Below, in pieces: positions 21,912 through 32,521 of a DNA stretch of 64,000 nucleotides (positions within the stretch are counted from its first letter, which is position 1; every line of letters begins with the position of its first letter). The notes under the pieces are model-generated. The model saw only the letters and a list, made by a program, of their open reading frames with translations. It searched no databases and was not told the origin of the DNA. The translations under genes and the position numbers were made by a program. This stretch comes from Fistulifera solaris (lineage: Eukaryota; Bacillariophyta; Bacillariophyceae; Naviculales; Stauroneidaceae): positions 744,001 through 808,000 of the forward strand of contig AP026134.1 in assembly GCA_030295235.1 (NCBI GenBank), given 5' to 3'.

Positions 21912-22999
21912 TCAACTGAGGTAGTCTCTTTGGAGGATATCCGCAGCTTCTTGGGCCCCCGATGGGAACACAAGTGGTTTATTCCATTCACACTCCAGTA
22001 GTGAGTTGCCATTGCCCACAATTGTGCTCACAAGATCCGACCAATCACAAAAGAGAACTTGACCATGCTCGTTGTGCCATTCTTGCAAATAATCGTGCTC
22101 CGGCCAATCAGGTCGATTGATACAGATGGCGGGGACTTGATTCACGACGGCTTCCGTCTGCGTTCCGTAGCCGGTTTTCGTAATTACTAAATCGCAACTG
22201 GCCAATAAATCAATATACGACATATGCTGCTCGAGTGATGATTGCGCTAGAAAATCCGGTCGTTTAGTTGCTTTCTGTAAAACAGTATCGGGCCATATCC
22301 AATAGACATTCTTCTTACGAGGCCATTGATGAAGGGGGAAACCATCCAAAGCGACGCCACCCACACCTACTAAAACAAAACGCGCCGCGTCCTTCTTCAC
22401 TAGTGACTGCAAAGGTCTCTTTTGTCCTACTTGAGCCACCGGAGCGATCGCTTTCCGCATTGGAATAAATTCCATGGGCATACATGGTGTAGGTTGCAAA
22501 AGAGGTCGCACTGTTGGTATGCGTGGATCATTTGGTTGTGGATTTCGGCCGATCCTTTCTCATTTTGACAATAAGAGAGAAAGATATCCGCCCAATTCAG
22601 GGAACAAAGTCCAACATTCGGAATCCCCAACATCGCAGCAGCATCGAGACTGAGATAAGGGACATTACTGAGCAAGCAATCCGGTTGAAGTCGTTCTAGT
22701 TGTCGAGCTGCTGATGCCCGCCGTTCTTGATAATTGCTATGAAACTCCCGATACCAATCCATCGTGGCCTCGACATCGACCGTCAATGCATCGTGCATGA
22801 TCATCCCCTTATCGAGATCGGCTTCCAATAATCGAAACGGACGGTGAAAACGTTCACGGAGTGTCTTCTCGTTGGCAGCACGCGTGCGAATGGTCAGTTG
22901 GTCGATTTCGGGCAAAGCATTTAGCACAGCGGCCGTTTGCGCGACGTGACCAAAGCCGTGTGCCGATATATCTACAACGAGGTGCTTCATTAGCACCAT
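21912..22999 (-). CDS. GT-B-like glycosyltransferase resembling arabinokinase N-domain
   Basis: About 362 residues joined over one frameshift; MKHLVV at 22990 is an alternative start. The N-domain begins HLVVDISAHGFGHVAQTAAVLNAL, with DALTVDVEATMDWYREF and LLSNVPYLSLDAAAMLGIPN. This pattern is known from the glycosyltransferase-like N-terminal half of plant L-arabinokinase and bacterial relatives. The C-domain has a MurG-like nucleotide-sugar site (LASCDLVITKTGYGTQTEAVVNQVP). At 22498-22501 the run is one base short, splitting CDLF from LQPTPCMPMEF. No sugar-kinase (GHMP) domain follows, so this is a stand-alone transferase-like protein. Substrate unknown. Confidence 0.7.
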
Positions 23000-24289
23000 G
23001 CTTCCGTGCTTCCGTTCTACTTAAGGATGAATGATAATTTATTTACCTAGTATCTATGAAATTTTGGAAAAAAGCAAAAATAAAATCGTTCTGCTCGTCT
23101 CCTGACATGCTCATGATTGAAATACAGTCGTAGAACCAGCACGCTCGTGGGCTCGTCGGATCTATAGTAACTACTCCGGGGTATAAAAGAGAGCATTCCG
23201 AAGAATTCACGACATCAGGAATCAATACAGGACATGTAAATGTTCTGACTAAATACTATTGGAGGTAAACGACTAGTGCAGCTTACCAAGCGAACAAACC
23301 GAACGTAAGTAGGATTGCTTAAATCACTCACGACAATCATGATTCATGATTGAAACGCAGTCGTGGTAAAGTTACGCGAACACTTTGGTCTATAGTGATC
23401 ACGGACGACAAATTTTCAACCCGCTTTCGGACGTTAAACATCGACCAACATTTTAGTTTTTGCACCAAGTAAAACTGTACAGCTACCAATTCAACTAACA
23501 ACAAACGAATGAAGGTTAAATAATAGCAGTTCGCTGGGGAAATCATGATTCATGACTCATGACTGAAATTCAGTCGTGGTAGCGTTTAGTTATTACTCCG
23601 TATTGGGATGGCAATGCATTTGTAATAACTTCACTTTCCTAAAAAGATATACTGGAGCTCCAATGCAGTCGTGGATGAGTGTGTTAACAGTTTTGGTACT
23701 TAAGTCTTAAGTGTATTGGTGGGAAGATGAAACTATTCGCAATGATTTTGACACTAGCATATCGTTATGTCTATTGCAATGGTAAAGGTGATGCTTAGAT
23801 TTTGCTATTAAATAGAAATCGAGCATACTAAGCTCACCAATGAATGGACTTTAAGTGGTTAACCATTTTGCGTTGTGTTGCTGCATAATGTTTCTTGTCG
23901 TATTGAAGAATCCTTCGCAATCCTTAAAGGCCGATGTGCTAACGCTGTTTTATGACTTGCTATACAGGTACACTCGTTAACGACGGGCTGGGACAGAGTA
24001 ATGCCCAAACAACAGCCCTACACTGTCAAATTGGCTCGAAAGTCGGCTTGGCCTCTCGAAGTATACAACCCTGCAAAATATATGAATATCTATAACCATG
24101 GGCTATGGGCTGACTGTCATTTTTCGCGCGTGGACGGTAATCGTTACAATGTGCGATAACAATGGCGTTGTATCCGCAATGTTTGTTGTCCTGCAAGAAA
24201 AATTGAGCAATTGGTAGGCAAGCCTCTAGTCGACCGGATCACTAATCCATTGGTTGATTGTTATCTCGTCAGATGGGGTGCACATGCCC
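23000..24289. other. Intergenic region with degenerate direct repeats
   Basis: AT-rich spacer upstream of the glycosyltransferase and downstream of the fucosyltransferase-like gene. No coding frame is convincing. It holds the repeats listed at 23110-23680. Confidence 0.5.
23110..23680 (+). repeat. Degenerate CATGATTGAAA-CAGTCGTGG repeats, 3-4 copies
   Basis: Related blocks start near 23112, 23339 and 23543, with a partial one near 23658. Each has CATGATT/CATGACT, a short purine stretch, then CAGTCGT(A/G)G. The first two also share CTATAGT about 45-60 bp downstream. Spacing is roughly 205-230 bp. Confidence 0.6.
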
Positions 24290-25756
24290 TTAGCTTAAAG
24301 GCATATCTAGATTCTTCATCCCGTTTCTTTTACGTCGTGTTGCTTTCAATGCTTCTTCAAAGTTGTAAGGTAAGCATACTTGCTTCCACCCTGCTGGTCG
24401 TGGAACACATCCTTCGCCTCCGCGTTCTTGTACTTTCTTGCCGTAAACCTCCCACGCGTCGTATCCGCTTTTCGGCATACGAAGATACTCATAGCGTTGT
24501 CGGATCTCTGCAAGAGCAAAGTCTGTGTCGCCATTACAACACCAATCAGAATAAGAAGAATAGCAGCGCATATCGGTTGCCGCAGCATTTATCTCACAAA
24601 ACGGATGTGATACAGCATGATGCTCTCGAGCCATGACAAGAGATAGGGGCATGGATTGCGTAAAGCTACTGGGCCGAGCCGCAATTACAACATCCGCATG
24701 ACTAAGCAGTATCATATCCATGAGGGTTGATTCCCAGCTACGCCAGCATTTAAACCCTGATCCCAGAACTTGTCCCCTTGCTCCAAACAAAACACCATCC
24801 CCTTTTGCGGGACGCACTTGATTCACATACAAGATTGAAACACCATGGGGACCGACCAAAGCCTCCATCTCCTTTATGATGTCGGCTGTATCTGTCGCAA
24901 CGAAAAGCTGAATGGGTGTCCTTTTCCATTCTGACCGTGACAATATCAGCTCCACCAATCGTCTCAACCAACTCGATGGATCTTTTATCGCACGTCCTCG
25001 GTTCTGAAAATCACCAGTCTCCCCATTTCCCGCTCGAATATGAATACCGATAGTAGTGACATTGGGATGAAAATGCTCTTTTCGATAGTCTTCTACTACC
25101 TGACGACCACGAAACCGATCTCTGTGTTGACGATAAAAATGGACGTCAGAATCGATCTTATCCTGCACGCATGGACATTCGCTAGTTGACGATGAGTTTC
25201 GTTGAAACTTGATCATGCCATCGACTTCATTGTTCATCCGAACAAAATGATTCCAATGCTGCACGTGCGTCAACTCCGACGGCGGCTGCGGCCCGAACAA
25301 ATAATGATAAACCTCCACTGCATCGCAATATCCCCAGAAACTTCGCAAAGCAAATCCCAGTTTCGAAGCTGCATAAAATGCGTCAGATAACTTTGATAAA
25401 CGGTGTCCTAGTCCGCAACAAGCGTTGTAATCGACAGAGGATAGGTTGTAAATGTCGCCAATCGACAGTAGGGATTGTTGCGTTGTTTCTCTTTTCGATG
25501 AATCCTTGACAAAGATTTCTTTCGATAGCATTTGCGTTGTTTCTCTTTTCGATGAATCCGTGGTAAAGATTTCTTTCGATAGCATTGACGTTTTTGACGT
25601 TTTCGGAAACTCTTGTATGATTTTTATGGAATAATAAACATATGCTGTAAAGTAGAAGATTGGAAGAAAAAGAATCGTCCCAGCCAAGAGGAGGAAACGC
25701 AATGACCGTTTCGGCGACTTTGTGCGGTGATTCAAAATTATGCTTTTGATCGCCAT
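24290..25756 (-). CDS. Type II membrane fucosyltransferase-like protein
   Basis: An intact 488-residue protein with a short cytosolic tail and a TM anchor (FLLLAGTILFLPIFYFTAYVYYS), the layout of a Golgi glycosyltransferase. The stem contains two copies of an 18-residue repeat (MLSKEIF..DSSKRETTQ). The lumenal domain has CCGLGHRLSKLSDAFYAA, FWGYC, a GIHIRAGNGE motif resembling the HxRxGD donor site of NodZ/FUT8/POFUT-like enzymes, LFVATDTADI and DVVIAARPSSFTQSMPL. Numerous Cys pairs suggest disulfides. Probably transfers fucose from GDP-fucose to a glycan; acceptor unknown. Confidence 0.7.
   Translation of the reverse strand: MAIKSIILNHRTKSPKRSLRFLLLAGTILFLPIFYFTAYVYYSIKIIQEFPKTSKTSMLSKEIFTTDSSKRETTQMLSKEIFVKDSSKRETTQQSLLSIGDIYNLSSVDYNACCGLGHRLSKLSDAFYAASKLGFALRSFWGYCDAVEVYHYLFGPQPPSELTHVQHWNHFVRMNNEVDGMIKFQRNSSSTSECPCVQDKIDSDVHFYRQHRDRFRGRQVVEDYRKEHFHPNVTTIGIHIRAGNGETGDFQNRGRAIKDPSSWLRRLVELILSRSEWKRTPIQLFVATDTADIIKEMEALVGPHGVSILYVNQVRPAKGDGVLFGARGQVLGSGFKCWRSWESTLMDMILLSHADVVIAARPSSFTQSMPLSLVMAREHHAVSHPFCEINAAATDMRCYSSYSDWCCNGDTDFALAEIRQRYEYLRMPKSGYDAWEVYGKKVQERGGEGCVPRPAGWKQVCLPYNFEEALKATRRKRNGMKNLDMPLS
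25478..25585 (-). repeat. 54-bp in-frame tandem duplication in the transferase stem
   Basis: Two adjacent 54-bp copies (25478-25531 and 25532-25585) encode MLSKEIFTTDSSKRETTQ and MLSKEIFVKDSSKRETTQ. Length is a multiple of three, so the frame is kept. Confidence 0.9.
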
Positions 25757-26204
25757 TGTGCCTACGTAGACCTACAGGCGATCAGCGGTGACAGACAACG
25801 GTTTAATGGCGGGTGTCAGATACGAAGCAACTCTTTATTTCGTTGCAACAGGGTGTACATAAGGACTAATGAGGAGGCTTTTCCTTTGGCGGCTTCGATA
25901 ATTTACTTTCAGAGGACGCCCAACATCTGAGACCGGTACTCAAATTTCACTTTAGATATCTATGTAAGTGTTTTTGCGACATTAGAGACGGATCGGAAAT
26001 TGGAAAACGACACACCCCTTAAAGGAGTACAAGTATATATACCCAGTCTTTAAGTAAAATTAATCGTTACATAGTCACACCTGGTATGTACGCCTCGATC
26101 GCACGCATTATTTGTTCCAGCTCACTGACATCGATCACAACGATGGTGACTATTGCGATGACATACAATGAAATTAGTTACAGACAACAGACAAGAATTA
26201 GAAC

Positions 26205-27241
26205 ATGCACCGAACGCTCCTGAGAGCATCCTCGCCCGTCGTTGTGACGCTCTTATCGCCAAATCCGACTCTCTCACACAGTTTCAAGAACTGGTTACTG
26301 AGCAACACGGGGAGGACAGATATTTCGGAAGAATGCCACAACACTGTCAGTTCAAGCATTAAAGATGACGATCTCGATCGCTGGGGTGCAGCCGCATGGA
26401 GTTCATTAGCGATTGATGTGTCTGGTGACGACGAAAGACCACCAACTCTGTTGCACCTCTTATCTCCTCTGAATGCATCAGCAACAACGCAAGGCTCACT
26501 CTCCTTGCTTTCGATACAACATGTTTCTTCTGTAGAAGAATCTCGTTCTCAACTAGCGGCTGCATTTTCCGAGAAAGGATCGCCTTTTTGATTCGGTTAC
26601 GGAGACTCTTGAATAGACCCATTCTTCCTTCTCACTTGTTAGATCAGACACTATTTCAATGGGACGAACAATACACGACCGGTGAAGTGACCGCGTCCCA
26701 GCAATTACACGTCTCTCTGTCTCCTAAGAAACCGCTACTCAAAGAAATTGCTTTGCCCGTGGACAATATCACTTTACAATTACCATCCAGTGGAGTCACC
26801 GGTGTTTTGCAATGTTCTCCGAAACTCGCAATTCGTCCCTTACCCCGCGCAATGCACGATCGTTTCCTCACTGTCCCTACTCTTGTATTTCATCAGTCAG
26901 CGGACATAAAGCCCACTGCAGATTGGCATCCCATCGGAGTAACCAGTTCACGGAAAGGACAATACATGCAATACAAAAATGGAATCGATGTCCGTCTGTG
27001 TCCCTCGACGATTCGTGAAAGCATGTTTTGTGAAGCTCAAGAGTCCATGTTGGCCGGATCTCTCCAAGAACTTCAATCCACACGCGTTTTAGAAAGCAAG
27101 TCCTCCGATGACGATCCGCGAATGAACAAAATGGATTGCTGGGTGGAAGTTAGGGCAAACTTGAAACGGCCATCGGGCTACTTTCAGCAGAGCAAGACGA
27201 CGACGCGTTTCGCCAAAGCACCGGATATTCCTTATGAATAG
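26205..27241 (+). CDS. Unknown protein, split by a one-base T-run deletion
   Basis: Two frames (26205-26591 and about 26588-27241) join into 345 residues if the T-run at 26585-26589 is one base longer. The N-terminus (MHRTLLRASSPVVVTLLS) could be a mitochondrial or plastid presequence. There is an RLRRLLNRPILPSHLL segment, then a beta-rich C-terminal half with VDVRLCPS-like strands. I recognise no family. The joined reading is supported by the one-base nature of the break and its homopolymer site. Confidence 0.55.
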
Positions 27242-27629
27242 AATGTAAGGAAGCATCCAAACGCATCTCAATGATAATACTAAAAAGATGTGTAGGAGTG
27301 CGAAAGTAGCAGGGTTGTTTTTTGTAATTCGTAGCTGGTTGGACATTATCCGGGACTTTTTAATTGAGTTGATTCAACAACAGGTTGACAGGTTCCTATG
27401 CTCCCTTCTGTATATATAAGGTTAGGATTAAATAGACCAAGACCCAAGACATGAATAGAATCCGTGCCGAGCGCGTGCTTGATGCTTGATCTTGATCGAC
27501 AATCATGAGAGTGTGACAATTATATGTTTCTGCGTCTCTTCGAAAATCAAAGAAAACCGTGAGAATAGCCATGGGAAATATCATGGGCTATTTTCCTCAT
27601 TATTCGTTGTCCTTCTTGCATAGAATAGG

Positions 27630-30217
27630 ATGATGCAATGGGAATGGGACATGGCGAAAGGCCGATTGATTCCTTACTGGATAACCGTTTTGAGCTGTTT
27701 GTTTATCGTTTCATTCTGGTGTGCCTTTTCGAATGATCCTTTTTACAAGCTGTTCTACAAAGCCATCTTTCATCCGGTATGTTGTCTGCAGGACCTTTCA
27801 ACGATGGTTAAGCCCATATTCTGACTTTATCACTATTGATTCTGCGATTCGCCAGTTGACGAAACATATGCACAATTATGACCAAGTCGATGAATGGTCC
27901 GACGTATTCATTGGAATTATTGCACCCGTTGCTTTCGCAAGTTGCGCGTGCTCTTTGTTGTTGACGACACATCGCTTACCGACATGGCGATGCAGCTGGT
28001 TACAAAGAATCGCGGCTGCACTTCGTCGTCATCCCTCGACGAGAGAAAAAAATAATGACATCACTATGATAAATACACCGACATCGATGACACAACAATT
28101 CAAAGCAAACTTCTGGTTCTTTGTATCGAGTCTGCGTCTCCCTTTTCGAAGCATGTCATCGGATGCTTTGTACGGATACGAGCTAGCGAGTAAAAAGGTC
28201 AATCAGTTTGGCCGTGGCGAACCAGATTTCAATATGCTTTCGTTTGCGTGCATCTTTCTTCCCATCACGATTGGCTTACTCGCGTACATGCCCGTCAGTA
28301 TCGCTTTGGCCGATGGGAAGGCTGTCATGTTTGAGATGAGTGTTGCGAAACTGCGCTTTGAGGCAATCTCGTACCTCTATGGTTATGGCTCAATTGTGTG
28401 CCTTTCCTTCTTCCCTGATCCCGGTCACTCGACATAGTGTGCTTCTGGCGGCCATGGGTTGGAGCCCCATTCACGCACTACGAATTCACATTTGGTTTGG
28501 ATACATGTCCTTTGTTTTCATGTTCATTCACGGTATCCTTCTTGTCCCCGTATGGTTCTTCTACGATCCGTATCCTGTCTATCGACAATTTATTCCGGAC
28601 TCCAGGTGCTGGACCTTGACTTGGACCCAGAACACAGAAAACGACATACAACCGTCATGTAGCCATGTTTACGCCAATTTGTCGGGACTTGTCGCCGCTA
28701 ACTTTTATCTCGCGCTCTGGGGGTCGAGTCTCAATTGGGTCCGTCGAAGAAACTATCGCCTCTTCTACATCTTGCATGTTTCGTTAGGAACATTGGCCCT
28801 ACTGGGTATTACCTTGCATATGTATTGGTTTGTTATCTACTTCATTCCCAGCATCACGTACTACCTTGCCTCAACCACGCCAACAGTGGTACAGGCAATG
28901 GCCAGTCGCTTTCGGGGAGGAGTCAAGATTCGTAAGGTTGTGCTTGTCGAAGACAGCGGCGGCTGCGTCGAAGTCCAGATGGAGGCTCACCGGACGGCGC
29001 ATGCTGTGCTAGATCGCGAACCCTGCCAATACATCAAGCTTTGCGTCCCCAAGATATCGCTCATCTGGCACCCCTTTGACGTCTTCAAGAGCTACTCGGT
29101 CGATGGCACACCCGACGACACAGTTCGCTTTTTGTTTCGCCCCGTTGGCCCGTTCACCAAGGAGCTCGCAAAGCGCTTGACTTCTGACGTCGAGCGCCCC
29201 GTGACGCTAGTGGACGGATTCTACCTCGGTGCCGACAAGAGCGAGCTTGCGCTGCAGCACGACTGCGTCACTATGGTTGCTGGTGGTGTTGCTCTTTCTC
29301 CGTATTTAACTCTCATCCCTGCGTTGCTAAACCGCATTTCATTGGCGGAGAGTGTTGGTGATAGCGTCAAAACCAAAACCATCGTGCTCCACTGGGTCGT
29401 TCGTGAACCGGGACTTTGTCGTTATTACGTCGACAAGTATGTCAAAAGAATCTTGAAGCGTGCGAGAACTCTGAATTTAGAGTCCACACTTGCCATTTAT
29501 GTTTACCTCACGGGAAGCGAAAAAGCTTTGGGCGATTTGCCTGTAATTGCCGCTGCATTAGAGCCGAGCATATCTATAAGGGGTCCTTCTGTTACAAATG
29601 AGCTCATCGAACCTCGAGAGAAGGTCGGCACTGGCAACAAAGAATCACCAGGTCACCCTCTCGAGCTGCCTCGAATGCTTCCACGACGCTTCGCGGAGTA
29701 TCGATGGAACATTCCATACTTTATCTTTTATACAGTGGTAACTGTTATCGGCTTTGGATATTTATTTGACCGAACCCCAAAAAACGTCATGAACTATTAT
29801 GAGCTTTCTGAAATGACATGGACTTTCCTTTATGCTGTTTTCATGTACGGCGGGTTCAGCGTCATCGCCGAGACATGTGTTCTTTGTTTGCGCAATTTCT
29901 GGCCGCAGCCAGTGCCGGACGTGTTTGAAGTTGTTGCCACCGGCAAAAAGTTGACGGAGCTGAGCGATTCGGACGACGTGGATGCAACTATCATAGAAAG
30001 CGGGAATCCTCCGAATGAAGACGAGACCATTGTCTACCGCCAGGGACGTCCCACAAGCGATCAAATTTTTAAAGACGCTCGCAGTGCTGCCGAGCCTGGT
30101 ATCTTCATGTGCGGTCCTAGTGCCTTAACTCAGATGGTCAAGGCGGAAGCGTCGAAAGAAAACTCCTATTTGGGACTCACCCGGTATTGCTTGTACGACG
30201 AGCCGTACGAGATGTGA
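27630..30217 (+). CDS. FRE: Ferric reductase (FRE-like), copy 1, one frameshift
   Basis: Exon 1 is 27630-27776, intron 27777-27855 (79 nt, GT-AG), exon 2 from 27856. Joined length is about 835 residues. It has an N-terminal TM, several further TMs and paired heme-ligand His (ALRIHIWFGYMSFVFMFIH; RLFYILHVSLGTLALLGITLH). An FAD site (WHPFDV) and an NAD(P)H-binding VAGGVALSPYLTLIP follow, ending MCGPSALTQMVKAE and DEPYEM. The protein passes electrons from cytosolic NAD(P)H through two hemes to ferric complexes outside the cell. At 28413-28415 one extra C breaks the frame between LSFF and LIPVTRHS, which is uninterrupted in copy 2. About 675 bp are nearly identical to copy 2. Confidence 0.9.
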
Positions 30218-32521
30218 CGCTGCACTACCGATGCATGCTTCGGTAAAGCGGACTTGCAGGTCTCTTTAAGTATTGTTGGCGTATTTGCAGTACCTTTTGT
30301 TGTTGTATATTGTACATAACATAAGAACAACGGGTCATTGTTAGGACGCTGAAAAAGATGCACTTTTGTTTCGTGCCCTGCGGTTGTAGAGAGCGACTCT
30401 TGTTGAGTACCAGTTGATAATGACACGACGATCCTTCCTGTTTATGATCTCGTTTTTTTAGAATTTTTCCATGTCTATTCTGGGGCGATGCTATAATATC
30501 TGTGGTTAATTGCCAAGTTACTCAAATGAGCAGTCGAACACTCAATAAAGCGTTGCCGAGAAAGCTATATCCAGTTGGCCCGCGATTCGTCTTCGGGTGA
30601 CTTTAAAGGAGCAAGTTTGATGGCAAACCGAATAGACGAAGCACGTACTAGACAACGACATGGAGATCCATGGACCATAAAGACTGTAATCTGTAATTAC
30701 ATCGTCACAGATTTCTGACCTCACTGGACGCCATTGTGCCCAGAACTACATCAACAGTATCCTAAAGCGCGCGAAAGCTCTGTTTCATTTCCCCTCTTCG
30801 TTTTGTAGTATAAATTCACTTTTCTATCATTCGTATGTTGAGACCATTTGTCGTGTGTGCACACATTCTTTCACCTTGGTTGATTTGTCGCCTAAATTAT
30901 GCCTATGAAACTCGGTCATTATGAAATTTGACAGTTGCATCGTCGCACCCGTCCAGGCAAAAGGAAACGAGCACAGCTGATTATAAGCAAACTGTTGCGC
31001 TATTGACAGGCCCTTGGATGATTTCAACGTGATCACAATTGGAAACTAGATGAGTCTTCATTATCCGTGTTTTTTAGTTCCTGTTGACGAAGCTTATTAA
31101 ATTTTTCTCCATTCCCGCCGCATCCTGCTTCCACTTCCTACATCAAAGGATCAGCTTTACTTGTTAGTTTATTTATTCAAAAGAATAAAAGCGTTGTTTG
31201 ACTTGGTAAACTGCACGGACGCACATTTGCGTTGTAAATTTATTGCGGTCGACGATCGCGAGCGCGAGAGAGCGAGACTGCGGTTCAAGGTCCGGTACCC
31301 GGTACCGGTACCGGTACCGGTACTGTAGGTTACCAGATTGCAAAAACCCGGTCGAATTGTGTACCGGTAGGATACCACTTTTAGAAGAAAAACATCTTCG
31401 CCTGTTTACTTTTTGCACCCTTTTGCACGCGTACCTCCGGGTCCGCTACAGATACCAACGAACGACAAAAGACAAAAGAAGCAACCTGCGAACAACAACA
31501 ACACTTGTTGAGAAACGTCGCGCAACCTTGAAATTCATTACTCCGTAATACGGAACATAAAAGCTAATAGGTCTTGGCAATAGTGAACTAGCGACGAGTA
31601 ACAGATAATTTAAGGTTTGAGGCTCGTGATTTCGGGGAAAGCTGTGGGAGTGAAAGCCGAGCCTCGACCTCTGATCATAGATCCCAGACATTTGGCTTTA
31701 TTGTGCTGGATGCTGGAGCATGCACAGCACAAGCCGCAAGCCGTCGTATGTCGTATATCCTACAAGTACAAAAGTAAGGACATCCTTATACAAGAACACT
31801 GAAGAATGGAGCTGGAGAGGTACCATTTAAGTATCCCAACGTGAGACGTAAGCATGCTACATGCTACCGTGAGCCGAAAATCAATCTCCTTGTACTTCAG
31901 ACTCCAGACCGTCACCCATAACCCATTACCATCTCCCATTCACCCATTTTTAGAAGCGAAAGCAAACACTGGATGAAAATGTGAGACCATAATGTTCCAG
32001 TGGGAAGCTAGTGAGGCGAAACGAAATGTTGGTTTTAAGCCCAAATTCTATCATTAACATAGCACTCGCACACTTGTAACTTGTACGCTTGTAGGTTGTA
32101 AGTCATGAATGATAATACTCCGAGACCGACACTCGACTTAGATTATAAGCTAAAAGCGAACAATGTACGGAGAACGGTGGCGATTAGTAATCATGATGAA
32201 TTATTACTGATCACTACAAACTACAAGGACTCTCTAAAACAGAAGCATCATGGTTTTGGTACACAAGAAACAAGAACTGTTACAAATTTGGTACAATGAA
32301 ATATAACTTATACGGAGTATCTCTTTGGTTTGGTGTCAACACGTGGCCCCATGCTAAGCGCGTGCTTGACAAATGACAAGGTGGATACCTTGGTAACTTG
32401 ACACTCTTTGAAACCAACAAATGTGATGGCTTGAGATGATTTACCGGCTTGTTCAACCTGCTATCAAAATACCCCATAAAAATTGATGGCTCAGAATTGA
32501 AATATTGTTGCTCAAATCATC
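30218..32521. other. Intergenic region between the two ferric reductase genes
   Basis: 2.3 kb that should contain the copy 2 promoter. No gene is supported. It contains a GGTACC microsatellite (31292-31323) and two TACTCCGTA nonamers (31539, 32311). Confidence 0.6.
31292..31323. repeat. (CCGGTA)n microsatellite
   Basis: About five hexamer units of CCGGTA with one interruption. The unit is a chain of overlapping palindromes (GGTACC, ACCGGT). Short related tracts occur near 21058 and 31360. Confidence 0.9.
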
